DNA of 64,000 nt from Actinokineospora globicatena. Its GTDB lineage: Bacteria; Actinomycetota; Actinomycetes; Mycobacteriales; Pseudonocardiaceae. Each line of letters starts with the position of its first letter. Within the stretch, counting starts at the first letter, position 1. A program made the translations under genes and the position numbers. Of the stretch, positions 1 through 8,953 are shown piece by piece. The stretch covers positions 248,001 to 312,000 of the forward strand of contig NZ_JAMTCR010000004.1 of assembly GCF_024171945.1 (NCBI RefSeq), written 5' to 3'. The notes beneath the pieces were generated by a model that did no database searches, was not told the DNA's origin, and saw only the letters and a program-made list of their open reading frames with translations.

Positions 1-4
1 GTGG

Positions 5-36
5 CCGGGCGGGACTCCTCACGGGGTCCCGCCCGG
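5..36 (-). terminator. Strong hairpin terminator after the DUF4439 gene
   Basis: Perfect 11-bp stem (5-15 pairs with 26-36) with a 10-nt loop, lying 8 bases past the stop codon of the minus-strand gene that ends at 45. The plus strand reads GGTTTC after the stem, so it could also stop transcription entering from the left of the window. Confidence 0.75.
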
Positions 37-44
37 TTTCCGTT

Positions 45-557
45 CTAGGGTTGTCCAGGTAGCGCGGGGGTGATCGGGGTGATCCCGGCTGCCTTGCGCC
101 ACCGCGTCGCGCGCACGGCCGACTCGGTCAGCGCGGCCACGGCGTTAGTGCGTACGTCGGCGTCGTCGGTCCGCTCCAAGACCGCCCGCCACGCGACCGT
201 GCAGTCCTGCTCCGCGCCCACGACCAACTCCAGCGCCGACGCCTGGTTCGTGACCGGCTTCGGCGGTAGGTACGCGGGCTCGGCTGGCGCGGGTGTGGCA
301 CCCGAAGCGCCGATCAGCCGCTCCGTCGTGTCGCGCCGCGACCGGTGCGCCTGCGCACCCTCGCCGATCGCCTTGTCGAACGACGCGGGCAGGAACGCGC
401 TCACCAGCCCGTACACCCACACCGCGGCGTGCTCCGCGCCCAGCGCCGCCTGCACCGCGCCCGCCGTGTCCTGCGCCAGCGGCGGCCGTGTCGGCGGCAC
501 CGAGGTAGAGACGACTTCCGTGCCTTGAGTGCCCGGGTCCTGCGTCGGCTGCGTCAC
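45..557 (-). CDS. Ferritin-like DUF4439-type protein
   Basis: Soluble, helix-rich protein of about 170 residues resembling the ferritin-like DUF4439 proteins that actinobacteria often carry just upstream of rimP. Two helices stand out, AEHAAVWVYG (residues 41-50) and EQDCTVAWRAVLE (116-128), placed as in a four-helix bundle. A complete diiron ligand set is not evident, so an enzymatic role is unproven. The GTG at 557 is chosen because it overlaps the stop of the upstream lipoprotein gene as GTGA, which suggests coupled translation; an ATG at 584 would add nine residues inside that gene. The two genes form a minus-strand unit diverging from rimP. The family call is from memory of synteny and composition. 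Confidence 0.7.
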   Translation of the reverse strand: MTQPTQDPGTQGTEVVSTSVPPTRPPLAQDTAGAVQAALGAEHAAVWVYGLVSAFLPASFDKAIGEGAQAHRSRRDTTERLIGASGATPAPAEPAYLPPKPVTNQASALELVVGAEQDCTVAWRAVLERTDDADVRTNAVAALTESAVRATRWRKAAGITPITPALPGQP

Positions 558-1036
558 GCCAGCACCTCCACCAGGCTCGCGCACCCGGCGGCCACCGAGC
601 CGACCATCCCCGCCCGGTACCTGGGCACCCCGGCCACCACGTCGATCGCCTCCCGCTGCGCGCTGGTCAACCCGTCCGTCAACGCCTTCACCGCGGCCGC
701 CTGGTCGGTGGGCGCGCTCGGCGCCTGCGTGGTCGTGGGCGCGGCGGAGGCCCCGGACGAACTGGGCTTGGGCGGGCGCTCCCGGTCGACCTCGCGCTGC
801 AACAACTCGGCGTGCTCACCCCGGGACTTGGCCACCAGCGCCGCCGGGGCCGCCAGGGCCGGGACCGCGGTCGCGATCGCGTTCGCCAACGCGGCGTCCG
901 AACGGGCCCGGGCGGCGAGCGCGGCCAGCGGATCGGGTGGCGGCGGGGCCGCGGGGGCGGGCGTGCAGGCGGCCAACCCGGCCGCCGCGGTCGCCAGCAG
1001 GAGGGCTCGGCGGGTCAGGGGAGGGGTGGCGCTCAC
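554..1036 (-). CDS. Tat/lipobox lipoprotein, helical, unknown function
   Basis: Predicted exported lipoprotein of 160 residues. The N-terminus has a twin-arginine pair (LTRRALLLA) followed by a hydrophobic run and a lipobox LAAC at about residues 21-24, so Cys24 is the likely lipidated residue. A Pro/Ala linker precedes a helical domain containing SRGEHAELLQREVD and a C-terminal GCASLVEVLA. The general look matches the ferritin-like helical lipoproteins paired with DUF4439 proteins in actinobacteria, but no catalytic motif is visible. Its stop overlaps the start of the next gene by four bases. It diverges from rimP across a 167-bp gap that must hold both promoters. Confidence 0.65.
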   Translation of the reverse strand: MSATPPLTRRALLLATAAAGLAACTPAPAAPPPPDPLAALAARARSDAALANAIATAVPALAAPAALVAKSRGEHAELLQREVDRERPPKPSSSGASAAPTTTQAPSAPTDQAAAVKALTDGLTSAQREAIDVVAGVPRYRAGMVGSVAAGCASLVEVLA

Positions 1037-1136
1037 AGCGGGTCATCCTGCCAGGCCCCCGCTCGGGCGGTCGGGGAACCGGGATGATCGCCTGCGGCGG
1101 CTGCCCCCGGACCGGCGAGATACGCTAGGTGACCAC

Positions 1137-1160
1137 GGTCGGCGGACGGTACCGCCGACC
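1137..1160 (+). other. Hairpin in the rimP-nusA leader
   Basis: Perfect 9-bp inverted repeat (1137-1145 with 1152-1160, 6-nt loop) about 45 bases upstream of the rimP start, probably in the mRNA leader. It has no T-run, so it may be a structured leader element rather than a terminator. Function is inferred only from position. Confidence 0.35.
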
Positions 1161-1203
1161 GGCAGACAATCGCACCGTCGACCAGAACAGGGAGCGGCCA
1201 AAC

Positions 1204-1746
1204 GTGGCCAACCAGGGACAAGGCGATCCCATCACGGCCGAGCTGGAGCCGGTCGTCGCGGGCGCCATCGCCGAGGCCGGGTTCGAGCTCGAGCAGCTCG
1301 ACGTGGCCCAAGCGGGCCGCAGGCGGCTGGTGCGGGTCGTGGTGGACGGCGACGACGGCGTCGGTCTCGACGAGGTCGCGGTGGTCAGCCGCGCGGTGGC
1401 CGCGGTGCTCGACGAGCACGACGCGGTGCTCGGCGGCCCCTACACCCTCGAGGTCACCTCGCCCGGGGTCGACCGGCCGCTGACCCGCCCGAGGCACTGG
1501 CGGCGCGCACGGCTGCGGCTGGTGAAGGTTCGCCCGGTCGAGGGAACCGAGTTCACCGGCCGTGTCGGCGCGGCCGACGAGGACACCGACGGCGGGGTGC
1601 AGCTGCTCGTCGGCGGCGCGCTGCGCCGGGTCGGCTACCACGAGGTCGCCCACGCCGTGGTCGAGGTGGAGTTCAAGCAACCGCCGGTGGCGGAGTTGGC
1701 GATGCTCGAGGGTCGGGCGTCCGGTACTGAGGAGGACGCGCGATGA
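1204..1746 (+). CDS. rimP: Ribosome maturation factor RimP
   Basis: RimP assists assembly of the 30S subunit in the cytoplasm. The 180-residue protein shows the N-terminal domain ([20 protein letters not shown]), the segment [20 protein letters not shown], and the family signature [12 protein letters not shown] near residues 80-91, followed by the C-terminal Sm-like domain ending in a short charged tail. Length matches actinobacterial RimP. The GTG at 1204 is preferred because GGGAG lies about nine bases upstream; in-frame extension back to 1129 adds residues with no family resemblance. The stop overlaps the nusA start as ATGA, the usual rimP-nusA arrangement. Confidence 0.95.
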   Translation: MANQGQGDPITAELEPVVAGAIAEAGFELEQLDVAQAGRRRLVRVVVDGDDGVGLDEVAVVSRAVAAVLDEHDAVLGGPYTLEVTSPGVDRPLTRPRHWRRARLRLVKVRPVEGTEFTGRVGAADEDTDGGVQLLVGGALRRVGYHEVAHAVVEVEFKQPPVAELAMLEGRASGTEEDAR

Positions 1747-2756
1747 ACGTGGACATCGCGGCGCTGCGCGCGATCGAGCGGGACAAGGACATCCCGTTCG
1801 AGACGGTCATCGAGGCCATCGAGACGGCGCTGCTGACCGCCTACAAGCACACCGAGGGGCACCAGGCGCACGCCCGCATCGACATCGACAAGCGCACCGG
1901 CCTGGTGCGCGTGCTCGCCTTCACCACCGGCGCCGACGGCGAGGTCGAGGACGAGTGGGACGACACCCCCGAGGGCTTCGGCCGGATCGCGGCCACCACC
2001 GCCCGCCAGGTCATCCTGCAGCGGCTGCGCGACGCCGAGCACGAGCGCACCTTCGGTGAGTTCTCCGCCAAGGAGGGCGAGATCGTCGCGGGCGTCGTGC
2101 AGCGCGACACCAGGGCCAACGCGCGCGGCATGGTGGTCGTGCAGGTCGGCGACACCGAGGGCGTGCTGCCCGCGGTCGAGCAGGTCCCCGGCGAGAACTA
2201 CGAGCACGGCACCCGCATCAAGTGCTACGTCGTCGGCGTCACCCGGGGAACACGCGGACCCCAGATCACGTTGTCGCGCACGCACCCCAACCTCGTCCGC
2301 AGGCTCTTCGCGCTGGAGGTGCCCGAGATCGCCGACGGCACCGTGGAGATCCCGGCCGTGGCGAGGGAGGCGGGGCACCGCTCGAAGATAGCGGTCCGCT
2401 CGTCGGTGCCCGGGGTCAACGCCAAGGGCGCGTGCATCGGCCCGGTCGGTTCGCGCGTGCGCAACGTGATGAGCGAGCTGGCCGGTGAGAAGATCGACAT
2501 CATCGACTACGCCGACGACCCGGCGACCTTCGTCGGCAACGCCCTCTCACCCGCCAAGGTGGTCTCGGTCACGGTCGTGGATGAGCGCGCCAAGACCGCC
2601 AGGGTGGTCGTGCCGGACTACCAGCTGTCGCTGGCGATCGGCAAAGAGGGGCAAAACGCCCGGCTGGCCGCCCGGTTGACCGGGTGGCGCATCGACATCC
2701 GCAGCGACGCCGCGGCGGGCGCGCAGGCCGCTCCGGTATCCGGTTCGGCCGAGTGA
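1743..2756 (+). CDS. nusA: Transcription termination/antitermination factor NusA
   Basis: NusA binds RNA polymerase and nascent RNA and controls pausing, termination and antitermination. The 337-residue length is typical of actinobacteria, which lack the extra C-terminal repeats of enterobacteria. Order visible: N-terminal polymerase-binding domain ([20 protein letters not shown]), an S1 domain around residues 110-180 ([20 protein letters not shown]), KH1 ([20 protein letters not shown]), and KH2 ending [20 protein letters not shown]. The ATG overlaps the rimP stop, so the genes are translationally coupled. It is followed after 22 bp by ylxR, completing the conserved rimP-nusA-ylxR-infB operon. 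Confidence 0.97.
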   Translation: MNVDIAALRAIERDKDIPFETVIEAIETALLTAYKHTEGHQAHARIDIDKRTGLVRVLAFTTGADGEVEDEWDDTPEGFGRIAATTARQVILQRLRDAEHERTFGEFSAKEGEIVAGVVQRDTRANARGMVVVQVGDTEGVLPAVEQVPGENYEHGTRIKCYVVGVTRGTRGPQITLSRTHPNLVRRLFALEVPEIADGTVEIPAVAREAGHRSKIAVRSSVPGVNAKGACIGPVGSRVRNVMSELAGEKIDIIDYADDPATFVGNALSPAKVVSVTVVDERAKTARVVVPDYQLSLAIGKEGQNARLAARLTGWRIDIRSDAAAGAQAAPVSGSAE

Positions 2757-2778
2757 GCAGGACAAGATAGACTTTCCC

Positions 2779-3147
2779 ATGGTTCGTCATCAGGAACCGG
2801 TTTCCGCTCGCCAGCTGGGGCCTGGCCCCGTGCGCACGTGCGTGGGGTGCCGGGCCCGGGTGTCGGACGCGGAACTGCTGCGTGTGGTGCACGTGGACGG
2901 GGCGCTCGTGCCCGATCCACGGCGACGGGCACCAGGCAGGGGTGCGTGGGTGCACCCCGAGCCGGGGTGCCTGGCCAAGGCCGAGAAGCGGCGGGCGTTC
3001 CCCAGGGCCCTGCGGGTCCAGGGCACGCTCGACGTGGCCGGTCTGCGATCGGAGATCGAGCGGGTCGCAGGCGGTGTCGGGACCGGGATACTCCCGCCCC
3101 GTGGTGGAACAGAGGAAGCAGGTCGACCCGTCATGAGTCAGCCGTGA
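2779..3147 (+). CDS. ylxR: YlxR-family RNA-binding protein (DUF448)
   Basis: Small basic protein of 122 residues in the conserved slot between nusA and infB. The family fingerprint is present: PVRTCVGCRAR near residues 17-27 and GRGAWVHPEPGCLAKAEKR around residues 54-72, including the conserved cysteines. YlxR proteins are thought to bind RNA and have been linked to regulation of RNase P and transcription; the exact role is not settled. The C-terminal 45 residues are variable and probably disordered. The ATG at 2779 gives MVRHQEP; translation is probably continuous with the nusA-infB operon. Confidence 0.9.
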   Translation: MVRHQEPVSARQLGPGPVRTCVGCRARVSDAELLRVVHVDGALVPDPRRRAPGRGAWVHPEPGCLAKAEKRRAFPRALRVQGTLDVAGLRSEIERVAGGVGTGILPPRGGTEEAGRPVMSQP

Positions 3148-3222
3148 AGCTGAAGACATGAACGCGCGACGATAGGACGAGGTCGACGGGACTGCCGCCG
3201 GCCTCATCAGACGAGGAGAGCA

Positions 3223-6200
3223 GTGGCAGGCAAGGCCCGTGTGCACGAGCTCGCGAAGGAGCTCGGAGTCACCAGCAAGGATGTGCTCGCCAAGTTGAAG
3301 GACCTGGGCGAGTTCGTGAAGTCGGCGTCCTCCACCGTGGAGGCGCCAGTGGCCCGCAGGTTGCGGGACGCCTACCCGGGCAAGGGCGAGGCCAAGCCAG
3401 GCCCCCGACCCGGCCCCAAGCCGGCACCGCGCCCCCCGGCGCCGCGCCCGGAGGCGAGCACCGCCCCCGCCGCGCAGGCACCGGCGGCCGCGAGCAGCGC
3501 CCCGAGCGCACCGGCACCCGCGCCGACTCCGGAGCGGACCCCGAACCCGACTCAGGGCCAAGCGCAGACCGCGCCCCCCAAGCCCGGTTTCGTCCCGGGC
3601 CCGCCGCGGCCCAAGCCCGCGCCGCGCCAGGCCGAGCCCGTGCGTGAGCAGCAGGCCCCGGCCGCTGCCGCCGCGCAGGCCCCGCCCGCCGCGCCCGCGA
3701 CGCCCCCCGCGGCGGCGCCCAAGCCCGCCCAGCGCCAGGAGCGGTCGACGCCGCCCCAGCAGGGTGGTCAGGGTGGCTCCGTGGTGCCGCCGAGGACCCA
3801 GTCCCCCAAGCCGGGCCCGCGCGCGCCCCGACCGGGCAACAACCCGTTCGGTGTCGGCGGCGGTGCCCCGGCGCCCAGGCCGGGTGCTCCCCGGCCCGGT
3901 GGTGACCGGCCCGCCGGTGGCGGTGCCCCTGGTGGCGACCGGCCGCCGCGTCCCGGTGGCGACCGCCCGGCTGGTGGCCCCCGCGGCGACCGCCCGGCTG
4001 GCCCCCGCCCGGCAGGCGGCCCGAACCCGGGCAACATGCCCCCCAGGCCCAACCCCGGCATGATGCCGCCCCGCCCCGCCCGCCCCGCGGGTGGCGGTCG
4101 CGGTGGTCCCGGTGGCGGCCCCGGCGGAGCCCGTGGTGGCCCCGGTGGTGGCGCTGGCGGCGGTGGCTTCCGCGGTGGACCCGGTGGTCCTCGTGGCGGT
4201 CCCGGTGGTGGCGGCGGCGCTGGTAGCGGCTTCCGCCCCGGTGGTGGCGGCGGCGGTGGCGGTGGCTTCCGCGGCGGTCCCGGTGGTGGCGGTGGCGGTG
4301 CTCCGGCCGGTGGTGGCGGTGGCTTCCGCCCCGGTGGCGGCGGTGGCCGTCCCGGTGCCGGTGGTCGCGGTGGCGCGGCTGGCGCGTTCGGTCGGCCCGG
4401 TGGGCCGTCGCGGCGCGGCCGCAAGTCCAAGCGCCAGAAGCGCCAGGAGTACATGGACAACATGCAGGCGCCCAGCGTCGGTGGTGTCCGGCTGCCCAAG
4501 GGCAGTGGTGAGGTCATCCGGCTCGCCCGCGGCGCCTCGCTGACCGACTTCGCCGACAAGATCAACGCCAACCCGGCCTCGCTGGTGCAGGTGTTGTTCC
4601 ACCTCGGTGAGATGGTCACCGCGACCCAGTCGGTCTCCGACGAGGTCCTGGAGCTGCTCGGCTCCGAGATGAACTACACCGTGCAGGTCGTGTCCCCCGA
4701 GGAGGAGGACCGCGAGCTGCTCGACTCGTTCAAGATCAGCTACGGCGAGGACGCCGGCGACGAGGACGACCTGCAGGCCCGCCCGCCGGTCGTGACCGTC
4801 ATGGGCCACGTCGACCACGGTAAGACCCGCCTGCTCGACACCATCCGCAAGACGACGGTGCACGAGGGCGAGGCCGGTGGCATCACCCAGCACATCGGCG
4901 CCTACCAGGTCGCGACCTCGCTCGAGGACCGCGAGCGGCTCATCACCTTCATCGACACCCCCGGTCACGAGGCGTTCACCGCCATGCGTGCCCGTGGCGC
5001 CCAGGCCACCGACATCGCGGTGATCGTGGTCGCCGCCGATGACGGCGTGATGCCGCAGACGGTCGAGGCGATCAACCATGCCCAGGCGGCCGCCGTGCCG
5101 ATCGTGGTCGCGGTGAACAAGATCGACAAGGAAGGCGCCAACCCGCAGAAGATCCGCCAGCAGCTGACCGAGTACGGGCTGGTCGCCGAGGAGTACGGCG
5201 GCGACACCATGTTCGTCGACATCTCGGCCAAGCAGGGCACCAACATCGAGAGCCTGCTCGAGGCGATCCTGTTGACCGCCGACGCGGCGCTCGACCTGCG
5301 GGCGAACCCGGACATGGAGGCCCAGGGCGTGGCGATCGAGGCCCACCTCGACCGCGGCCGCGGCCCGGTGGCCACCGTCCTCGTGCAGCGCGGCACCCTG
5401 CGCGTCGGCGACTCGATCGTGGCGGGCGACGCCTACGGTCGCGTCCGGCGCATGGTCGACGAGTTCAACGAGGACATCCTCGAGGCGACCCCGTCCCGTC
5501 CGGTCCAGGTCATCGGGTTCACCTCGGTGCCCGGCGCGGGCGACACCTTCCTCGTGGTCGAGGAGGACCGCACGGCGCGCCAGATCGCCGAGCGGCGGGC
5601 AGCCAGGAACCGGGCCGCGCAGAACGCGCAGAAGCGCAAGCGCATCAGCCTGGAGGACCTGGACGCGGCGCTCAAGGAGACCAGCCAGCTCAACCTGATC
5701 ATCAAGGGCGACAACTCGGGTACCGTCGAGGCACTCGAGGATGCGCTCACGAAGATCGACGTCGGCGACGAGGTCGAGCTGCGGGTCATCCACCGCGGCG
5801 TCGGCTCGATCACCGAGGGCGACATCAACCTGGCCATCGCGGACAACATCATCGTGATCGGCTTCAACGTCCGCGCCGAGGGCAAGGCCACCGAGCTGGC
5901 CAACCGCGAGGGCATCGATGTCCGCTACTACTCGGTGATCTACCAGGCCATCGACGAGATCGAGGCGGCCCTCAAGGGCATGCTCAAGCCGATCTACGAG
6001 GAGGTGGAGCTCGGCCGCGCCGAGATCCGCGACGTCTTCAAGTCCTCCAAGGTCGGTACGATCGCGGGCTGCATGGTCACCTCGGGTGAGATCCGGCGCA
6101 ACTCCAAGGCCCGGCTCATCCGCAACGGGGCGGTCATCCAGGAGGGCCTGCCGGTCAGCTCGCTGCGCCGGTTCAAGGACGACGCCGTCGAGGTCCGCGA

Positions 6201-6297
6201 GGGCTTCGAGTGCGGTCTGACGCTCGGCTCCTACAGCGATCTCCAGGTCGAGGACATCATCGAGACCTACGAGATGCGCGAGAAGCCGCGCACGTAA
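3223..6297 (+). CDS. infB: Translation initiation factor IF-2, with long RGG-rich N-terminal region
   Basis: GTPase that delivers initiator fMet-tRNA to the 30S subunit. At 1024 residues it is long for the family. Order: IF2_N domain (residues 1-50, [20 protein letters not shown]); a Pro/Ala-rich segment (about 55-215); a Gly/Arg segment with repeated FRGGPGG and FRPGGGG units (about 215-395); a basic stretch [14 protein letters not shown]; a second IF2_N-like domain; then the G domain with GHVDHGKT (528-535), DTPGHE (around 576) and NKID (632-635), and domains II-IV ending [11 protein letters not shown] start preceded by GAGGAGAG. The low-complexity part is nearly pure Gly/Pro/Arg/Ala and likely disordered. 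A strong terminator follows. Confidence 0.97.
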   Translation: MAGKARVHELAKELGVTSKDVLAKLKDLGEFVKSASSTVEAPVARRLRDAYPGKGEAKPGPRPGPKPAPRPPAPRPEASTAPAAQAPAAASSAPSAPAPAPTPERTPNPTQGQAQTAPPKPGFVPGPPRPKPAPRQAEPVREQQAPAAAAAQAPPAAPATPPAAAPKPAQRQERSTPPQQGGQGGSVVPPRTQSPKPGPRAPRPGNNPFGVGGGAPAPRPGAPRPGGDRPAGGGAPGGDRPPRPGGDRPAGGPRGDRPAGPRPAGGPNPGNMPPRPNPGMMPPRPARPAGGGRGGPGGGPGGARGGPGGGAGGGGFRGGPGGPRGGPGGGGGAGSGFRPGGGGGGGGGFRGGPGGGGGGAPAGGGGGFRPGGGGGRPGAGGRGGAAGAFGRPGGPSRRGRKSKRQKRQEYMDNMQAPSVGGVRLPKGSGEVIRLARGASLTDFADKINANPASLVQVLFHLGEMVTATQSVSDEVLELLGSEMNYTVQVVSPEEEDRELLDSFKISYGEDAGDEDDLQARPPVVTVMGHVDHGKTRLLDTIRKTTVHEGEAGGITQHIGAYQVATSLEDRERLITFIDTPGHEAFTAMRARGAQATDIAVIVVAADDGVMPQTVEAINHAQAAAVPIVVAVNKIDKEGANPQKIRQQLTEYGLVAEEYGGDTMFVDISAKQGTNIESLLEAILLTADAALDLRANPDMEAQGVAIEAHLDRGRGPVATVLVQRGTLRVGDSIVAGDAYGRVRRMVDEFNEDILEATPSRPVQVIGFTSVPGAGDTFLVVEEDRTARQIAERRAARNRAAQNAQKRKRISLEDLDAALKETSQLNLIIKGDNSGTVEALEDALTKIDVGDEVELRVIHRGVGSITEGDINLAIADNIIVIGFNVRAEGKATELANREGIDVRYYSVIYQAIDEIEAALKGMLKPIYEEVELGRAEIRDVFKSSKVGTIAGCMVTSGEIRRNSKARLIRNGAVIQEGLPVSSLRRFKDDAVEVREGFECGLTLGSYSDLQVEDIIETYEMREKPRT

Positions 6298-6306
6298 GCG
6301 GTAACG

Positions 6307-6337
6307 CCCCGGGGGCCGGTCGGTCCGGCCCCCGGGG
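6307..6337 (+). terminator. Rho-independent-like terminator after infB
   Basis: Near-perfect hairpin starting 9 bases after the infB stop: 6307-6319 pairs with 6325-6337 (13 bp, 5-nt loop), followed by TT. It probably ends most infB transcripts and separates the operon from the DUF503 and rbfA genes. Confidence 0.75.
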
Positions 6338-6367
6338 TTCCCTACTCAGCCCCTCCGGTGATGCCTG

Positions 6368-6661
6368 GTGTACGTCGGTGCCCTGGAACTCGACGTCCTG
6401 CTCGGGGACGTCCACTCGCTCAAGCAGAAGCGCTCCGCGGTCCGGCCCGTGCTGGCCGAGCTGCGCAAGCGGTTCGACGTGGCGGTCGCCGAGGCGGGTC
6501 ACCTCGACCTGCACCGGCGCGCCCTGCTCGGTGTCTCGGCGGTCGCCGCCGACGCCGCGCACATCTCCGACGTCCTCGACGCCTGCGAACGGCTGGTGGC
6601 GGGCCGCCCGGAGCTGGAACTGCTCTCGGCCCGGCGCAGGCTGCTCGGTCCGGACGACTAG
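6368..6661 (+). CDS. DUF503-family small protein (YlxP-like)
   Basis: Cytoplasmic protein of 97 residues of the DUF503/YlxP family, usually encoded between infB and rbfA. The signature [20 protein letters not shown] (residues 16-35) and FDVAVAEAG directly after it are clear. The family has a ferredoxin-like fold and a suspected link to ribosome biogenesis; no activity is established. The GTG at 6368 gives [14 protein letters not shown], matching the usual family N-terminus; no strong ribosome binding site is visible ahead of it. Position 70 bp after infB, with a terminator between, suggests its own weak promoter or readthrough. Confidence 0.85.
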   Translation: MYVGALELDVLLGDVHSLKQKRSAVRPVLAELRKRFDVAVAEAGHLDLHRRALLGVSAVAADAAHISDVLDACERLVAGRPELELLSARRRLLGPDD

Positions 6662-6698
6662 ACACTGATCACCGAACAACCCCGAAAGAAGGAGCGTC

Positions 6699-7163
6699 GT
6701 GGCTGACGCACCCCGCGCGCGCAAGCTCGCCAAGCGCATCTCGCAGATCGTGGCCTCGGCCCTGGAGCACGAGGTGAAGGACCCCCGGCTGGCCCGGGTC
6801 ACCATCACCGACGCCAAGGTGACCGCCGACCTGCACGACGCCACGGTCTACTACACGGTCCTCGGCGACAACCTCGACGCCGTTCCCGACCACGCGGGCG
6901 CCAAGGCCGCGCTCGACAGCGCCACCGGCGTCCTGCGCACCCTGGTCGGCCAAGGCACCGGTGTCCGCTTCACCCCGACGCTGACCTTCATCGCCGACAC
7001 CGTCCCGGACGACGCCCGCCGCATCGACGACCTGCTGGCCCGCGCCCGCGCCGCCGACGCCGAGGTCGCCGCCCGCGCCTCCGGTGCCACCTACGCCGGT
7101 GAGCCCGACCCGTACCGCGCCCCTCGCGAGGACGACGAAGACGACGAAGACGACGAGGACTAG
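6699..7163 (+). CDS. rbfA: 30S ribosome-binding factor RbfA
   Basis: Cold-shock assembly factor that binds the 30S subunit and helps mature the 5' end of 16S rRNA. The 154-residue protein has the expected N-terminus ([20 protein letters not shown]), the sequence [19 protein letters not shown] of the KH-type domain, and [20 protein letters not shown]. An unusual tail of alternating Asp/Glu (last 14 residues) follows the fold. GTG start with AAGGAG seven bases upstream. It lies 37 bp after DUF503 and 7 bp before an acetyltransferase gene, so it may be cotranscribed with both. Confidence 0.95.
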   Translation: MADAPRARKLAKRISQIVASALEHEVKDPRLARVTITDAKVTADLHDATVYYTVLGDNLDAVPDHAGAKAALDSATGVLRTLVGQGTGVRFTPTLTFIADTVPDDARRIDDLLARARAADAEVAARASGATYAGEPDPYRAPREDDEDDEDDED

Positions 7164-7170
7164 TCCGTCC

Positions 7171-7674
7171 ATGTGGTCCACGCGCCCGGAAACCCCCTCC
7201 GACGTCGCGGCGATCCACGCCATCACCGTGGCCGCCTTCCCCACGGCGGACGAGGCCGACCTGGTCGACGCCCTGCGCGCCGACCCCGCGGCCTGGATCG
7301 ACGGCCTCTCCCTCGTCACCGTCGACCCCACCGACACGGTCGTCGGCCACGCCCTCCTGACCCGCTGCCACGTCGACGGCACCCCGGCTCTCGCCCTGGC
7401 CCCGTGCTCAGTCCACCCGACCCACCAACGAACCGGCGCAGGCACCGCCGCCATCCAAGCCTGTCTGGCCGCCGCCCGCACCCAGCCCGAAAACCTCGTC
7501 ATCGTCCTGGGCCACGCCGACTACTACCCCCGCTTCGGCTTCACCCCGGCCTCCCGCCTCGGCATCCGGGCTCCCTTCGAGGTGCCCGACGAGGCCTTCC
7601 TGGCCCTAGTCCTGGACCCCGCGCGCCCAACCCCCACGGGCCTCGTCCAGTACCCAGCCCCCTTCGGTATCTAG
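7171..7674 (+). CDS. GNAT-family N-acetyltransferase (YhbS-like)
   Basis: Cytoplasmic acetyl-CoA-dependent acetyltransferase of 167 residues; substrate unknown. The N-terminus (RPETPSDVAAIHAITVAAFP) is the usual GNAT first strand and helix, the acetyl-CoA binding loop is around HQRTGAGTAAIQACLAAAR (residues 89-107), and LGHADYYPRFGFTPAS matches the YhbS-type motif H-x-x-Y-Y-x-R-F-G-F. The ATG at 7171, just after the rbfA stop, gives MWSTRPETP; in-frame sequence upstream overlaps rbfA and is not family-like. Codons are almost entirely C-ending, unlike the mixed usage of rbfA. Not part of the usual rbfA-nrnA neighbourhood, so probably a lineage-specific insertion. Confidence 0.8.
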   Translation: MWSTRPETPSDVAAIHAITVAAFPTADEADLVDALRADPAAWIDGLSLVTVDPTDTVVGHALLTRCHVDGTPALALAPCSVHPTHQRTGAGTAAIQACLAAARTQPENLVIVLGHADYYPRFGFTPASRLGIRAPFEVPDEAFLALVLDPARPTPTGLVQYPAPFGI

Positions 7675-7824
7675 CCCTCGTTTCCGCTCCCGCGCGGGAC
7701 CTGATGCGGCGAAAGAGTGTGGCCGCAGGTCATATGGATTCCTACCTCCACCGCCAGCAGGAAGTCCGGCACCTCATTCGCCTGGTGGCTCCCGTTCCGG
7801 TCCGGGGCGAGCGGGTGTGAGTTC

Positions 7825-7864
7825 GGTGTCACCCACGGTCCTGCGTGGGGCCGTGGGTGACACC
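7825..7864. repeat. Perfect 14-bp inverted repeat in the gap before the esterase genes
   Basis: Arms 7825-7838 and 7851-7864 are perfectly complementary with a 12-nt loop. It lies 150 bp after the GNAT stop and 100 bp before the first esterase. It lacks a T-run; it could be a terminator, an operator, or a small mobile-repeat remnant. The rest of the 7675-7963 gap shows no convincing gene. Confidence 0.5.
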
Positions 7865-7963
7865 ACAGTGCAGCCGGTACTAGCGCGAACGGGCGATTGG
7901 CGGAAGGATTGGTGACGCAGAGGGTCGTCGGGGCGTATCTGGGTACCGCTGTTCGGGGAGTGC

Positions 7964-8830
7964 ATGGCTGGCTTGTCCCGCCGTCGGGTGATTGCGGCAT
8001 CGGTGGGGGGTGTGGCGTCGGCTGTTGGGCTGGGGATGTTCGGGGCTTGGGCGTTGCGGGAGGACGAGAAGCCCGCGCCCAGTGATGCCAGGACGCCGAT
8101 CCCGGTCAGTGTCGGGCCGACGAGCACCGCGCCGCCGCCGAAGTTGGTGGAGGTCCGGACGGTGCGGTCGAAGGCGCGCAACCGGGATGTCGAGGTGGTG
8201 GCGTTCCGGCCGGACGGGGTGGCGCCGGGGGTGTTGCCGGTGTGCCTCGCGCTGCACGGGCGGGGTGCCAGGGCCAGGGTGTTCGCCGAGCTCGGGGTCG
8301 GTGATCAGCTCAGCGCGGCCGCCGCGTTCGCCGTCGTGGCCGTGGACGGGGGTGACGCGACCTACTGGCAGCGGACCTCGCCCGCCGACGACCCGCCCGC
8401 GATGCTCGCCGACGAGTTACCCGGGTGGTTGGGTGAGCTGGGCCTCAACCCGCGCCCGTTCGCCGTGCTCGGGGTGTCCATGGGTGGTTACGGCGCGCTC
8501 AACTACGTCCGCGACCACCGCCACGACGTCCGCGCCGCCGCCGTCCTGAGTCCCGCGCTCTTCACGTCCTGGACCGACGCGCGCGCCCGCAACGTGTTCA
8601 CCAGCCGCGCGCAGTGGGAGCAGACCGAGCCGCTTCGTCACATCGATGCCCTCGCGGACGTGGAGCTCGGTGTATGGTGCGGCACAGCCGATCCGCTGCT
8701 GCCCTCGGCGAACCGCCTCATCGATACGGCGCGACCCGCCGTGGCCAGGACGGGGCCCGGGGGCCACGACGCCGACTTCTGGGTCACCACGATGCCCGAG
8801 GCGTTGTCGTTCATAGGCTCGCACATCTGA
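7964..8830 (+). CDS. Tat-exported alpha/beta hydrolase (esterase family), copy 1
   Basis: Predicted secreted or membrane-anchored serine esterase of 288 residues. A twin-arginine signal (SRRRVIAAS, residues 5-13) precedes a hydrophobic stretch without a lipobox cysteine, so the protein may stay attached through the uncleaved segment. The fold resembles the esterase D/antigen 85-like hydrolases: oxyanion region LALHGRGARA, nucleophile elbow GVSMGGYG with Ser172, acid in GTADPLLPS, and a late His in GGHDADFW. Substrate unknown; mycolyl transfer should not be assumed. The gene starts 289 bp after the GNAT gene and is followed by a paralogue, copy 2. Confidence 0.8.
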   Translation: MAGLSRRRVIAASVGGVASAVGLGMFGAWALREDEKPAPSDARTPIPVSVGPTSTAPPPKLVEVRTVRSKARNRDVEVVAFRPDGVAPGVLPVCLALHGRGARARVFAELGVGDQLSAAAAFAVVAVDGGDATYWQRTSPADDPPAMLADELPGWLGELGLNPRPFAVLGVSMGGYGALNYVRDHRHDVRAAAVLSPALFTSWTDARARNVFTSRAQWEQTEPLRHIDALADVELGVWCGTADPLLPSANRLIDTARPAVARTGPGGHDADFWVTTMPEALSFIGSHI

Positions 8831-8953
8831 TCCGAGTGGTGTAGACCTATTGTTCCGCACTCGCCCGGTGGTGGCCGATCGCGTCGGGGCGCCCACCCGG
8901 TGCCACCGCGGCCGGTGCTGACCACCCGATCATCCCACCACGGGAGTTCCACA

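Noticed and set aside
3860..4400. Tandem DNA repeats suggesting a CRISPR or satellite
   Set aside because: They encode the Gly/Arg-rich part of IF-2 in frame; no regular spacers.
2569..5793. 1074-codon open frame antisense to nusA-infB
   Set aside because: Composition is Gly/Arg/His/Asp low complexity, typical of the antisense frame of very GC-rich genes; infB on the other strand is unmistakable.
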